The notes: generated from the sequence alone by a model not told the origin. DNA of 64,000 bases from Microdon myrmicae (GCA_963931805.1 OZ007497.1:7716434-7780433), one strand, 5' to 3'; positions 32,068 to 43,430 are shown, counted from the stretch's first letter. Made by a program: numbers and translations.

Positions 32068-34283
32068 TTACACCTTTCGGACTCTTCGAGTTCAAAGTGA
32101 TGACTTTCGGCCTCAGGAATGCCGCACAGACATTCCAACGTTATATCGACACGGCTTTACGTGGTCTAAATTGCTGCCATGCATATCTTGATGACATTCT
32201 CATCGCCTCCAAAGACCACGCCGAACATAAACGCCACTTACGTCAGGTCCTAGAGCGCCTCCGTGAATTCGGTCTTGTCATCAACCCAGATAAGTGTCAA
32301 TACGCCAAGGAGCAAATCACCTATCTGGGTTATGTCGTTGACAACCAGGGCATTCGCCCACTTCCAGACCGTGTGGAGGCCCTCATGAAGTATCCCCGGC
32401 CTACTAACGTGAGTGAGCTTCGTCGATTTTTGGGCATGCTTAACTTTTACCGCCCAACACTGAAGAACGCTGCCCAAATTCAAGCTCCCTTAAATGAGTT
32501 CTTAAAAGGAGCTAAGCGCAATGATAAGCGCCCCATTAATTGGACAGAAGTCTCTGATCGAGCATTCCAACTGTCCAAAGAACAATTGGCAAATGCCACT
32601 TTGCTCCGATACCCCCTCGAGGGAGCGGCACTATCCATCCAATGCGATGCATCCGATACCGCAATCGGAGCCGTCCTTGAACAGGACATTGAAGGCCGAC
32701 CGGAACCACTTGGTTTCTTTTCAAGGAAGCTGAGTCCCACTGAGCGACGTTACAGCGCCTACGACCGTGAATTACTCGCGATCTACAGCGCTGTTAAATA
32801 CTTCCGTCATATGATAGAAGGTCGCTCACTCTCCATCTTAACAGACCACAAGCCATTGGTCTATGCGTTCCGGAAGAAGTCGGGAAATGCCTCCCCCCGA
32901 CAAGAGCGTCAGTTAGATCTCATAGGGCAATAAACTACGGAGATCAAGCACATCTCCGGTAAACAGAACGTTACGGCGGACGCCCTCTCTCGAATCGATA
33001 CGATTCACTTGCGTACCGCCTTAAACAATGCTGACCTTGCCCTAGCTCAAGAGGAGGACGAACAGCTCAAGTCCCTCCTAACTGCCGATACGGCACTTGA
33101 GTTTAAGAAAATCACTCTTCGCGACCCCCTGGGCGAAATCTGGTGTGATGTTTCAACTGGAACCGCTAGACCTTACATTCCCGAAAAACTGCGTAAGGGC
33201 GTGTTCCAGGTTTACCACAACCCAGCCCACCCCAGCGGCCGAGCGACAGCCGCTGCTGTCCGTCGCAAATTTGTTTGGCCCCGGATGAGCAAAGATCTCA
33301 CCGGTTGGGCCCGTGCTTGTCTCCAGTGCCAGCGCTGCAAAGTAGCGCGATATAATGTACTGGAGCCAGCGCAATTCAAGCTTCCCACGGCACGCTTCGC
33401 CCATGTCCACATAGACATAGTGGGACCGCTTACTCCGTCAAGAGGATTTTCTTATATCCTCACTATGATGGATCGCTGCACGCGATGGCCAGAGGCGACA
33501 CCTCTCCGGGCAGTTACTGCCGAATCAGTCGCCAAGGCCTTTTACTCAACTTGGGTCACACGCTTCGGTGTACCAACCACCATAACTTCGGACCGAGGTC
33601 CACAATTTGAGGCGACAATTTTTAGGCAGCTAACAAATCTTCTCGGCTGCCAAAGAAGTCGTACCACCGCCTACCACCCGCAATCTAATGGGATGATAGA
33701 GCGCTGGCATAGATCTCTAAAAGCCTCACTCATGTGTCATAATGACACACAATGGTTTGACGCTCTTCCAACCGTCCTCCTCGGCCTGAGGACAAGTATT
33801 AAGGAGGTCCTGGGAGCTTCGGCAGCAGAGCTTACCTACGGTACCAACCTCCTTCTTCCAGGAGAACTTTTCCTGAATGGCGAAACACCGCGTGACCAAC
33901 TTCGTGAATTGGGACATCTCCGTGACCTGCTACGTAAGGTTAGGGTAACCCCTGTAACCAGGCACGGCTCCAAAAAACTTTTCGTCCACCCTGAACTGCA
34001 CAGCTGCACGCACGTCTTTGTCAGGGTGGATAAGGTCAAAAAACCCCTCGACCCACCTTATGATGGCCCATTCAAAGTCTTCCGCCGCATCAGTGACCGC
34101 GTCTTCGAGATCGACATCAGAGGCAAGCGATCTACGGTCAGCGTCGAAAGGCTTAAGCCCTGTTTTCTGGAAGCTTCCACTCCAGAACCACCCCCATCTA
34201 CTGACACCACTCCTACTCCACCACCTCAACTTCCCCGTACTCGCGCTCAAGCGCGCGCTCATACCCAACTAACCTCCTCCTAA
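32045..34283 (+). pseudogene. Gypsy1 RT, RNase H and integrase (one stop)
   Basis: Resumes at DIPKTAVITPFGLFEFK. RT catalytic YLDD at 32184-32195. RNase H motifs QCDASDTAIGAVLEQ and LTDHKPLVYAF. A TAA at 32931-32933 replaces one codon in the connection; the same frame continues with HISGKQNVTADALSRI. Integrase zinc-binding residues lie in YHNPAHPSG and CLQCQRC, and the DDE core in HIDIVGPL, TSDRGPQFE and NGMIERWHRSL, all acidic residues present. It ends with a Pro/Thr-rich tail at 34283, 45 bases before the 3' LTR. Only the frameshift and this stop break an otherwise complete pol. Confidence 0.88.
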
Positions 34284-34327
34284 TCTGCCTTACCTGTTTC
34301 GTGACTACGTCACTGGGGAGGGAGTGA
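34284..34327 (+). other. Gypsy1 polypurine tract region
   Basis: GTGACTACGTCACT followed by GGGGAGGGAGTGA immediately before the 3' LTR, the second-strand primer position. The same pair of motifs occurs inverted beside the G2 3' LTR. Confidence 0.8.
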
Positions 34328-35812
34328 TGTGGGGCTTTTCAGGGCCCGAAGAGCCATGCATCGCTCGATCCCCACCATTTCCAGCAATGCGACTTATCTT
34401 GAAGTCGAATCTTCAGCAAGATTATACAACCTTGCTACGGCCTTAACAGCCAACCAATTTGCTGGAATTAATTCGGTTATCCCAAAGGATAACCGACATG
34501 AATACCTTATAGGCAGCTTACCTTTCTTTGGGGTTCTTCCAAACCCCTTTCTCCACGATCATTCCTGAAAACATTAAGTCCACGGCAAGGATTATCACCT
34601 AGCCGTGGCATCAAAAATTTCACCCTCGGGCATGCATCACATTGAATCATTCCGTTTATGATCCGTACCATATCTCCATCGGCTCGGCGTGTCAGCAATT
34701 ATAATAGATAAATACTAGCTGGCCAGCGTAATTGTTGACATAGCTGAAGCCGATGGTTTCTTGCTACGGTTCATATCCATTTATTGCCCCAGTCCCAAGG
34801 TTCGCAACACTTGCGACCAATTTCCTTTGTCGGTTATCTACCGATCATGGGATTTGGGCACTAATATGATTGACGTTAGACAATCATAACCCAAATCATA
34901 CCAACGATGCTCCGGCCTGTAAAACAAACAAAATCTACCATAGCCTAGGTCATAGGCGAGCAAACCATCGGTTTACTTATCGCCACGAAAACTCTATAGC
35001 CTACAATGGCATTAGCATGAACGCCTAAGTAAACACGATGTGCATATCATCGTGACCCTTGAAATAGCGTTTTTGTGTATCTTGAAGCAAAAACCTATTT
35101 CGTTCTCAGGCGCAGGTCATCAAAGATTTATGGCCCTCGAAATAGCGTTTCTGTTTATTTAAGACACAGAAACCTATTTCTCCCTTCGGCGATTTTTCGC
35201 CATCGCTTATCTCTATAATACCCATTCATTGCACCAGCCCATGTTTATTTAGGTGCATTTTCGTCGTTGTCGATATACAGGCTGAAGGGCAACGTACATG
35301 TCCCATACGGACACATATAGAATCCTCCCACACCAATGTAATCCACACCGTGGGTCTGGCAGATATGGATGGTTTCTGAGAGTCAGATTTCATCTTCTTA
35401 GAGGTGCACAAGTGTCCTCCAGAGTTAAAATTCATCACCGTCTAGTGCGGTCAGGAGTCATTGCCGCGAGAGAAATGTTACAAGTTCTTTGGAGAATAAT
35501 TTTCTTCTTTTGTCCGTCCGTTGGTCAATGTTAGTTGAGTCGTTGAATGTGGAATTGCTCATTTGATTAAGCGTGATGTAAACTAAATTTAATCGAAGTG
35601 GAATACCGTGCTTACGTCTTTAACTATTTCTAAACAACAATATAAACTAAATAAATTTGAATAAAGTGCTTAAGTCATAAACCAGTTCTTTTATTTATTT
35701 TCCTCTTTCGGAGAACGTTGTGCGGTTTTTTTCTTTTTCATTTTGAGAACTATCGGTGGGTGTTGGCTGAATCTGCACCCGTGCTTGGTGCATAGCTAAA
35801 CACTACCCCATA
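34328..35812 (+). repeat. Gypsy1 3' LTR
   Basis: Begins TGTGGGGCTTTTC. Differs from the 5' LTR by GGGC at the start, AAGGTTCGC near 34799 and ATCTGCACC near 35771. The TSD CCCT follows at 35813. Confidence 0.9.
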
Positions 35813-36230
35813 CCCTGATGGGTGCTGCTACGCGTAGTAGCTGTGGTAACGAGGGAAGCTGGCTTGCTGAAATCGGGTGGAAAGGTCGAGCATTGATGAA
35901 CGGTTTCGCGTGATAACTGTTTTTGGCGTGGATGGGCGCCAATATATGAACAGAGACAGAAAAAGGTGTTAGAGGTCAAGCAGAGTCGAGAAGGGTTGCA
36001 TGGGGTTGCGTGAAGGCTATGGTTGGTGAGCGTGAGCGCCAACCTTCAGGAAAGAGACAGAAAAGGGTGAGTGTGTTTCACGCGAGACAAAACCGGGCGT
36101 CCTATAGATTATATGCTACGCGAAGTAGCTGTTGTTACTTAAGGAGCCGAGTGAAGTCAGAAGGGTTGAAAATGATGCAAATGGGGTCTTAAAAGGGTGG
36201 ATAGAGGCGAGTTTTGCCAGTATTTAAAGA

Positions 36231-36274
36231 AGGCCAAAGGTCATCACTTTGAACTCGAAGAGTCCGAAGGGTGT
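36231..36274 (-). pseudogene. RT-motif island in G2
   Basis: On the minus strand this encodes TPFGLFEFKVMTFG, matching the RT segment at about 32072-32115 of Gypsy1 at nearly every base, but with no RT sequence on either side. Also at 60731-60774. Confidence 0.75.
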
Positions 36275-38835
36275 GATGAGGAGCCGGTGGTGGAGGGATT
36301 AATGGAGTCGAGAGAGTTGAATGTTGGCGACGTGAAGTAGAAAAAGAAATTAAATGTAGTCGAAAGAGGATTAAGAGAAGTAGTAAGCGGAGCCGTGTGG
36401 AGTCGAGTAGTGTTTAAAAGGGTTAAATAGGGGTGAGCGAAGTCGGGTGAAGTCGCGTGGGTGAGTGTTGTCGAAGGAATGAATGGAGTCGAGAGACGAC
36501 GAAAAAGAGTCGAGCAAAGTCGAAAAAAAAAAATGAAATGGAGTCGAATAGTCGAATGTGTGAGCGCGGAGTCAAAAGACGTCAAATGGAGTTAAGCGAG
36601 TCGTGTGAAATTGTGCAGAGTTGAAAAGAGTTGCGAATGTTATTGAAACGGTTGTGCTGTGGTATGTACCCAGATGGGGCTTACAATGATTATTATTTTG
36701 TTTTAAAAATGTATACAATTTTGCAGCAACCGTTTTTATATTCAGTAAGGTTTACAGTATATCTGTGAATACTTATGATACCGGTGTTTCGTATTTTAGT
36801 TTGTTTTAATTGTTTGTTTTGACTGACAATATGTAAGCACGCTTAAAAACTATAAAGGCAGGAAATGGACAACAACCGAGGTTAAGTAAATTTTGTTGCA
36901 TCAAGATAAGTGTATCTGTTTAATATGTAAAATATCAAATTAAGCGACAGAAAAAACAGAAATTTGGGGAGAACAGCAAAACTAAAGGAAAATATAAAAA
37001 TATATGTTGTCTTGTTGCCTCTTGTGAATTATTTTTAATTTAAACAATGTTGCTTTATGTTTATATTTACTTTTTTTTTTAAATTATATTGACTTTCTGG
37101 AACTTGTTTAACTAATTTTAGCACAATGTGACAGAATATCTGAAGCTCTAGGGTATTCCTGAATTGTGGTTATGTTAAAGGAGCTAAATTATTTTTCCTT
37201 TTTTTTTTAGGTTACTTTAATATATAGTTCTTTTCATGTGTGTTAATACACTTTGTTTTTCTCAGTAACTACACAATAAATGAGCTTAAAAGTCATTATT
37301 GAAAGTGTTTCGAAAATTCATATCTATAAGGGTGTATTTATCATTATGAAACAACAAAAATATTATCGATATTAAATTATTCGAATGTTTTGATTTTTAA
37401 AAACGCACTGAACTTTTTGATTGGCGCGTCTGTTTTTGTGTTTTAATGTATTAAAAAGGAAAGATAATAGCAAAACTGAGTATCTGTAATATTTAATATA
37501 AAAGTATTATGCCTTTTTCGTACGTTAATAGGTTACAAAACAACAAAAGAAACGCACTCATGCAAATGCATATATTTCCGGACATATATGCATCCATATA
37601 AATGTCAATCTCTTTTGCAGTTCTTTGCCTTTATATATTTTTTCTTGTTTGAAAAACTGTTTATTCTTCTTTTATTTAAAACTGGTAGAATAACTGCCTC
37701 TAACTAGTTGTCTACATTTACAATAGAAAATCATTTTCCCAAATTAGAACTGTGCGAGGAAATTTGCACTTCAAATCACTAATTAATTTTACACAAAACA
37801 CAAGCTTAATGATTAGCCTACTTGAATAGTTTCTCGAAATAGTATTAAAAATTTTACTTTTGACAAAATTTTGCTGTTGGGTTTGTTTACCCTTTGGTTC
37901 TTTGATTTTGGACCATTTTCGTACATTGTGCTGTTCGTAATATTTAATTGCCCTGACGGAATATTTTAATTCCTTCTTACAAAATTGCTATTAATATACT
38001 AATCAAAATGAAAATGACATTTGCTTTTTTTGCTTTTTTTTTGACAGTTTCACAAACACCGAATAGTATGAAAGAAAATAAAGGACTTTAATATTGATAC
38101 ATCATACATAACTGTAAAGGATTTTGAGTTTTAACGACGTTATTAATTACTGGTAATAGATAAACAACTGGAAGGAAGGGTGGTTTTACGCTACACAAAT
38201 TGACTGGATTATCTGGAAAATAGCCGACCCACAACGGCGAAGATAAAGCTGCGATCGTTTGGGTGCACCATACATGCCTCGGTGGTCCATGATCGCGATC
38301 TCATTCTGCCTCTAAGATTACTTGCATTCTGGGAGCAATGAATGATGAGTTGCTCATGCCATTGTTGCTTGGTAGTGTTGCGTGACTCCCTGTTCAGAAA
38401 AAAAAAAAAGGAAGAGATAATACGGAACTTACCAAATCCTGGCCGTTGTTGTTGAGGCGAGTACTGCTCCCGGCCAGGTGATGTTGGTAAAGCCTTGGCT
38501 GTTTGGTGCTGCTGCTAGTCCGGTGATGTGTTGGGGTAACTGATGCTGGTGCGTCGCTTGGTGATCCTGTCGTTGGGGCGATGTTTGCCCATTCATTGAT
38601 TTTTGGCAATTGCCGCCACAATTGCTCACCGATTGTCACTGACACAGTCGCAGCACTGAATAGTCACTGTTCAACGAGCACTAATTCCTCCTTGCGTTTT
38701 CACAACGCTTACCGACTGTTTTTGCAACACTGATCTCTGCTCGTACCGGTCTTTTAGGTGGTTGCGTGTTACTCCGAAAGTTCACCAATGACGACAAACG
38801 CGGATGTTCGAAGGTTGCAGTGTTCTTTTAACACT

Positions 38836-38847
38836 CGCGGGTCACCA
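38836..38847 (-). other. G2 primer-binding site
   Basis: TGGTGACCCGCG on the minus strand, one base after the 5' LTR. Same type as in Gypsy1. Confidence 0.7.
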
Positions 38848-38848
38848 A

Positions 38849-40154
38849 TGTGGGGTAGGAAGTAATGTACCTGCATGGGTACTCCGTTCTACTTCCCCCT
38901 CCATCATGTATTGTTCGCCGCGCAAATCACCGAACCGAAAAAAACGAAACAAAACAAAACCTACGCCACACAAAAACACTGGAGGGAAAGTTAATGTTCT
39001 TTTATTTTATTGGATGTATTGGTTCGTTTTCACAAAAACTATTGAACACTTTCGTATGAACTTACGGATATTGTTTTATCAAAGAGACTATTGCATACCA
39101 ATTCTTTTGAAATTTCTATGTTTTCGATAATAAACAATTTGGGATCAATAAATTTACGTTATTTCATAGATTCACGGATAAATTTACGTGGAAAAAAAAT
39201 AAACTAAAACTTCCTAGAGTTGAAAAATAAAACACACACGACTCCGGGTATATATTCGCGTGTTACTGTTTACGCTTCTCCGCTGGTGGCGCGGAGAGCG
39301 GGAGTTTCACCGTGCGACCAGCGTGGTCGGAGGATGGAATAAGACTCAAACGATATCCTCTCCAATAAGGATATCGTTTTTTACCTACCACCAGGGAAAC
39401 GTAAAGTCTCTCTTGGTGGTATAGGAAACCAGATCTTGTAATACAGGTCATGGTGGTATGTGTGGGATCGTTGAGATCAATGCTATTCACACGTGCAGTG
39501 GAACAGCGAAACAGGCAGGCGGCAAAGACAAAAGAAAAGGCGACCAAATGGTTCGCTCTTTAATGAGGGTCATGTTTATACGATGCCTCGTCGCTATTTT
39601 CGACGTTAGGAGAAAAAGGTGCTAAAAGCAAATTGGATGTTTATGGCATCTCTGGCTGCAATAGAAACCGGGTTCATATTTGCATTAGGAAATGCTGGAG
39701 AATTTGGTTTCAGCGTCTATTGCGCTAATTATATGCAGCTGCTTGGGTTGTTTGTTGGTAAGACAAACAAAAAAGGTTGCCAGGCAATGTGTATGTATGG
39801 TATATGACGCGGCTGGGAAAATAGACGGCGCGATATTTATGGTCCCTGTCATGACGGTTACATTGATTGCAATCCGAATTATTTTGTTTACAGGAATTTG
39901 TCTGGTGCCGAATTGGTTCAGAATACCAAATAGGAAAACAAAGAAATCTTATGAAAAATTGTATGCGAAGGGATGCATGAAGGTAAGTTTTCTTTATAGG
40001 GATTTTAGGGTTATAATAATTGGGTCTGTTTTAATGCGTGAAGCATCTAAGATGCTAATGCGAATTGCATTAGCGAAAGCTGGTGCAGACCCGGGTTATG
40101 GTTATGAGGGTTTTTTCAGGAAGGCGAGCCGTGGGATCGGGCGGAATCGCCACA
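38849..40154 (-). repeat. G2 5' LTR (right)
   Basis: 1306 bp; matches 24277-25582. Hairpin GCTAATGC-gaatt-GCATTAGC at 40054-40074. TSD GTGT follows at 40155-40158. Confidence 0.85.
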
Positions 40155-40158
40155 GTGT

Positions 40159-40260
40159 AATTACCATTGGAAAGTAATTCCAAGAGCTTGGCTGAACATT
40201 TATTAGACTAGTTTTTGAATTGTTTCGTGCCAGACGTTGTTTATAATGAATAAAATTAAC
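40159..40260 (+). pseudogene. Tigger-like transposase remnant (right part)
   Basis: Directly after the G2 TSD, frames read NYHWKVIPRAWLNIY and then LNCFVPDVVYNE, in the order of the Tigger segments that contain H/FWK-N-KAW and CFVP-V upstream of the LLDNAPGH motif. It thus continues the remnant at 23845-24276. Stops and a frameshift are present. Confidence 0.55.
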
Positions 40261-41100
40261 ATTTTGTTTTTAATAAGTATCAGAGTAAAACCTTCTCATA
40301 TTGTCTTTCGGTCTCACATAATGGTTTCACACAACACGTCATTTTCTAAGAACATATCTACCGTGTTATTGGAGGGCTGATTGTATATCGTTTTAAAGAC
40401 AGTTTTAACTTTAATTTGCACGCCATTAATAAATGTTTTGTTTTGAATCCAGGTGTGAAAACTTTAATCTAATATGGATAAGGAAAAGTTTTATTGAATC
40501 AATTGGTCAATGTTGACATATTTGGTTCATCAGTGTCGCACTGTGGAATGACAATAATCACCTATCAAAAATACGCAAAAATTTCTGCATTCTTCTAATA
40601 TTATTCATTAAAATTCGTTCATTGAACAAAAAAACGGGCCATTTCATTTTTGTTAAACTGAACGGAATTATTGGGCAACCCAATATTAACAAACTAATGT
40701 GTCGGAAACAATGTCTTTTTTTAGGTATATGTATTTGATCTGCAGCTTTTCATATTTGAGGGATATCCCTTATTTCAAATATTTTTTTATATATTTTTCA
40801 ATATTGGATAAGACACTCTACAATACCTTCCCTTGGGTTTTGTCTTTGGGTATACTAAGTGCAGATTCAGACTCTGTACTGGATTTTAGTCGTTCGACTT
40901 GATGAGCCACATAGTTGCATATAGTGACGTCTTGTAAGATTGAATTCTGGTTGGCAATTGTGGTTATCTAAAGATTACGACTTCATTGAATGTGGTATTC
41001 TGAAATGTGTAGGTAACGGGCGAATAGCAATTCCAGTTTGATCTGTGTATTTTATGCCATATTATGGCTTAAAAGGTTTAGAAATAAAAACATTGAATTT
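40261..41100. other. AT-rich spacer downstream of the asteroid gene
   Basis: No convincing coding on either strand. The left part may contain further eroded transposase sequence. Right part lies 3' of the asteroid-like gene. Confidence 0.4.
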
Positions 41101-41115
41101 CTCTTATTGTATTCC

Positions 41116-41137
41116 TTTATTGCAAAATTCCTTTATT
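41116..41137 (-). terminator. Candidate poly(A) signals of the asteroid-like gene
   Basis: Two AATAAA hexamers on the minus strand (plus-strand TTTATT at 41116-41121 and 41132-41137), 135-155 bases after the stop codon. Position is suitable for 3' end formation, but no transcript evidence. Confidence 0.45.
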
Positions 41138-41271
41138 ATAAAAATATATATATTTATAGATAAACGTTTCTTCAAAAAAATATCCTTTAAATTAAATAAA
41201 ACATTTCTTTATATATAAACAATTCTTCGAGAGCTGATTTGCTCCAAGCTTCTCATTTCTTATAAGACACC

Positions 41272-42588
41272 TCATTTAGGGAGAGCGTTCTTGAACGCGC
41301 TGGGAATTAAATTACAACAAAAGTCCCAGAGGAATTTATAGAAGTCGAACATTATCACCGAATCCCGAAAAATGTGGTTTTGAATATAATGATCCTTGCC
41401 GACTTGTGATTTGAGCAACTCGTATATGTTGAAAATGAATACTCCGCAGTAGCACTGTTCCATTTTAGGACTCTCGTAGATATTCTTTAACAACCCATTA
41501 AGTCCGTTGATATAGTACAACACCGACTGAAATTCTGCAAATACATGCAATATAGGTGTGCAGTATTGAGTGTATTGTCTACGGTAACAATCCTGAATAT
41601 GGAAATGGTTTAACAGATTCCGTTGCACGAGAACACAATCACTCTTCGAAATGAATTTTATTCTATCTGATGGACACAAGGTTTGTAACCTTTTATCCGA
41701 TGATTCGCGTTTTTGCTGTATTGAACGGAACGACCCTATGTCTCGAATGTAGGTTCGAAACTGATCATCAAAATCATTAATGTTTCGAATAGGAGTTATG
41801 TTAGAATCGACTGTACGAAGGACCACGAGACAAATTAAAATCGATCGCAAGTGAATGAGGTTTACATGCCTAGAATTATGCATCCAGTAGATGATTGCAA
41901 GAATATACAATCGAAGATCACAGGGTATGTTATTGATGTTTTTGAATAATTCCGGGCAATCCAATTGAAGACCATTAAAAATCGACTGCAGAAGTTTGGG
42001 ATCGGGGTTATGAGGATTAAAAGGCACAACTGGCGGCGGGCCCACTTCACATTTCAGGCTGTATTCCTTAGCTGATACATTTGTACGACCAATGTACCAG
42101 AAATATGGAAAATTTGCATCAGATTTGTTTGGTGTTTTCAGAGGATTTAAAATTCTGTCTTTATCATTACCTTCAATATTGTGGAGAATGGTGAATGTGT
42201 GTCTTATAATTGAGAGGGCAATTGTGTTGCTGTCTTCGAAGAAAAAATGTTCAATTTGTGGACTGGCGAAGATAATATTAAGACTCAAAAGAATTTCGAT
42301 GTATTTTTCAATTCTGTTTAAAGCAATGCCTTCTTGAAACCACAAAGGAAATGAGGTCGAGATTTTTTGATCGGTATTGGGATCCTTGTGTGCATTGGTT
42401 TCTTCCCCAATTCGTAGTTTTTCCAGTTCATTACATTCTGATTTTTTGTCCTCCTCTTCAAGATTGTTAGTACAATTATATATAATTTCCTTGTAGTGGA
42501 TTCGGAAAAAATCATATGACGTGCACGGTCTAATTCTGTAGCTTTCCATAGCGACGGTAAGTAAGTTAAAAACCTCTTCTTTGCGGAC
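41272..42588 (-). CDS. ast: Protein asteroid homologue, exon 2 (C-terminal 438 residues)
   Basis: The exon begins after the acceptor TTATTTTATAG (minus), giving VRKEEVFNLLTVAMESYRIR in phase 0 with exon 1, and ends at a stop at 41274-41272. An internal ATG at 42549 is not needed as a start. The region is the Asteroid-specific C-terminal half: LWFQEGIALNRIEKYIE, FPYFWYIGRTNVSAKEY, DLRLYILAIIYWMHNS and GLNGLLKNIYE. No stops or shifts. Joined length is about 713 residues; Drosophila Asteroid is roughly 800. Asteroid is an XPG-related protein linked genetically to EGF-receptor/Spitz signalling in flies; the molecular role is not settled. Splice sites are predicted from sequence only. Confidence 0.85.
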   Translation of the reverse strand, partial: VRKEEVFNLLTVAMESYRIRPCTSYDFFRIHYKEIIYNCTNNLEEEDKKSECNELEKLRIGEETNAHKDPNTDQKISTSFPLWFQEGIALNRIEKYIEILLSLNIIFASPQIEHFFFEDSNTIALSIIRHTFTILHNIEGNDKDRILNPLKTPNKSDANFPYFWYIGRTNVSAKEYSLKCEVGPPPVVPFNPHNPDPKLLQSIFNGLQLDCPELFKNINNIPCDLRLYILAIIYWMHNSRHVNLIHLRSILICLVVLRTVDSNITPIRNINDFDDQFRTYIRDIGSFRSIQQKRESSDKRLQTLCPSDRIKFISKSDCVLVQRNLLNHFHIQDCYRRQYTQYCTPILHVFAEFQSVLYYINGLNGLLKNIYESPKMEQCYCGVFIFNIYELLKSQVGKDHYIQNHIFRDSVIMFDFYKFLWDFCCNLIPSAFKNALPK

Positions 42589-42729
42589 CTATAAAATAAA
42601 CAGGAAACAGAACTTGTATGAAAATGTGTTTTATATACAATTATAAAAAAACATGTATTTCAATTAATGTCCAAACTTAATTGTAAACGCAGCCAATTTT
42701 GTGATCTCTACGCGCATTAATTTTGGAGT

Positions 42730-43430
42730 ATGGAAGCACGTATAACGGCAGTCGATAGAGAAAGGATTGCCCTTCGAAGGCTTTGCTCAAAACTTCAAGG
42801 AGAATTTCAATTCGACCGTATATGGTTGATCGCTCTAAAATCAATATCTGGCTCAAACAGTTACAATCTATGCACGGGGATGTGTGGGGGTTAATATTTC
42901 CCTAGCCGATTAAGCGTCACTTATGACTTCACCCAGACTATCTATTCGGGATCAACGATCTCTTTTAACAGGTGAATAGCTACAAACCAACTTCCATTCT
43001 CATCTCTTTTCCCCTTACTAGAGTCCAACGCTCTCTGAGATCTCAGTAATTTCCTAATTGTGTCACTAGGTCAGTCTCAGAATAGCATTGCAACATACGT
43101 ACTAAAGCTCGAGATCATTGCACTTTGTGTTCTGGTTCTCTCATTCTCTCTTGTCCGTTGACTATCGAATTAACCGAAGCGTTTATCCACCTCGATAGGC
43201 GGAGAGAATGAGAGAGCACAGATGTAGGGATGATCTCGATTGGTTGTTTGTCATGCAAATCTAATTGCCCAATTTCACCCCCACAGATGGACGCGAAGGG
43301 CATCAAGGAAGCGGAGCGATGATTGAGTGAACGTACAAGACAGGATCGAATTGATTTGAAACCCTTCAGAAAGGAAAAAGAAGATGTCTATCTAGAAAGC
43401 CTACTACATAGTGTAAGCATCACAGATTAA
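42730..43430 (+). pseudogene. Unrecognised short ORF split by a solo LTR
   Basis: ATG 42730 opens a frame that reaches the LTR insertion point at 42882. With the LTR and one TSD copy removed the frame continues from 43290 to TAA 43428-43430, about 95 codons in all, with one in-frame TGA soon after the join. It has charged alternating composition (VDRERIALRRLCSKLQG at the start, RTRQDRIDLKPFRKEKEDV near the end). It lies antisense to asteroid within its intron. Family not recognised; host pseudogene or transposon remnant. Confidence 0.4.
42883..43285. mobile_element. Solo LTR, 403 bp, TSD GATG
   Basis: TGTGGGGGTTAAT...TTTCACCCCCACA, flanked by GATG at 42879-42882 and 43286-43289. Same terminal inverted motif as the 7620 solo LTR, but shorter and otherwise different. 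Confidence 0.8.

Larger units (their letters stand above)
26515..35812 (+). mobile_element. Gypsy1: near-complete CsRn1-type Gypsy retrotransposon
   Basis: LTRs 26515-28000 and 34328-35812, TSD CCCT (26511-26514, 35813-35816). The two LTRs differ at about three sites by eye, so the insertion is young. Primer-binding site TGGTGACCACGACC at 28002-28015 is like the tRNA-Trp site known for CsRn1 elements. A long AT-rich leader precedes gag-protease-RT-RNase H-integrase, and a polypurine tract CTGGGGAGGGAG sits just before the 3' LTR. Two lesions (a small RT deletion with frameshift near 32045 and a TAA at 32931) inactivate it. No env. Confidence 0.9.
35817..38848 (-). other. G2 interior, 5' part: leader, AT-rich block, low-complexity region
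   Basis: Reading the minus strand: primer-binding site, a leader rich in CAACA phrases with a consensus splice donor TTTG-GTAAGT (intron side begins 38432), an AT-rich block of about 1.7 kb (36640-38400), then a low-complexity region with many TCGACT/TCGAACT-type units (36180-36620; minus frame 36244-36585, Ser/Thr/Phe-rich). A 44-base island of RT sequence sits at 36231-36274. The rest has no recognisable coding. Confidence 0.6.
24277..40154 (-). mobile_element. G2: degenerate Gypsy element (CsRn1-like), split by Gypsy1
   Basis: LTRs 24277-25582 and 38849-40154, both 1306 bp, TGTGG...CCACA, differ at about seven sites by eye. TSD GTGT at 24273-24276 and 40155-40158. On the minus strand the 5' LTR is on the right, followed by a primer-binding site TGGTGACCCGCG (38847-38836). 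On the left a polypurine tract GGGAGGGGAGTAC abuts the 3' LTR (25596-25583). The interior is 25583-26514 plus 35817-38848, about 4 kb, with no intact gag or pol. Gypsy1 is nested inside it (TSD CCCT). The LTR ends and tRNA-Trp-like primer site place it with CsRn1-type Gypsy elements. Confidence 0.8.

Noticed and set aside
38394..38645. 83-residue minus-strand frame after the G2 primer site, possible Gag start
   Set aside because: It begins at GTG, contains the splice donor, and ends in a poly-Phe stretch from an A-run; better explained as untranslated leader.
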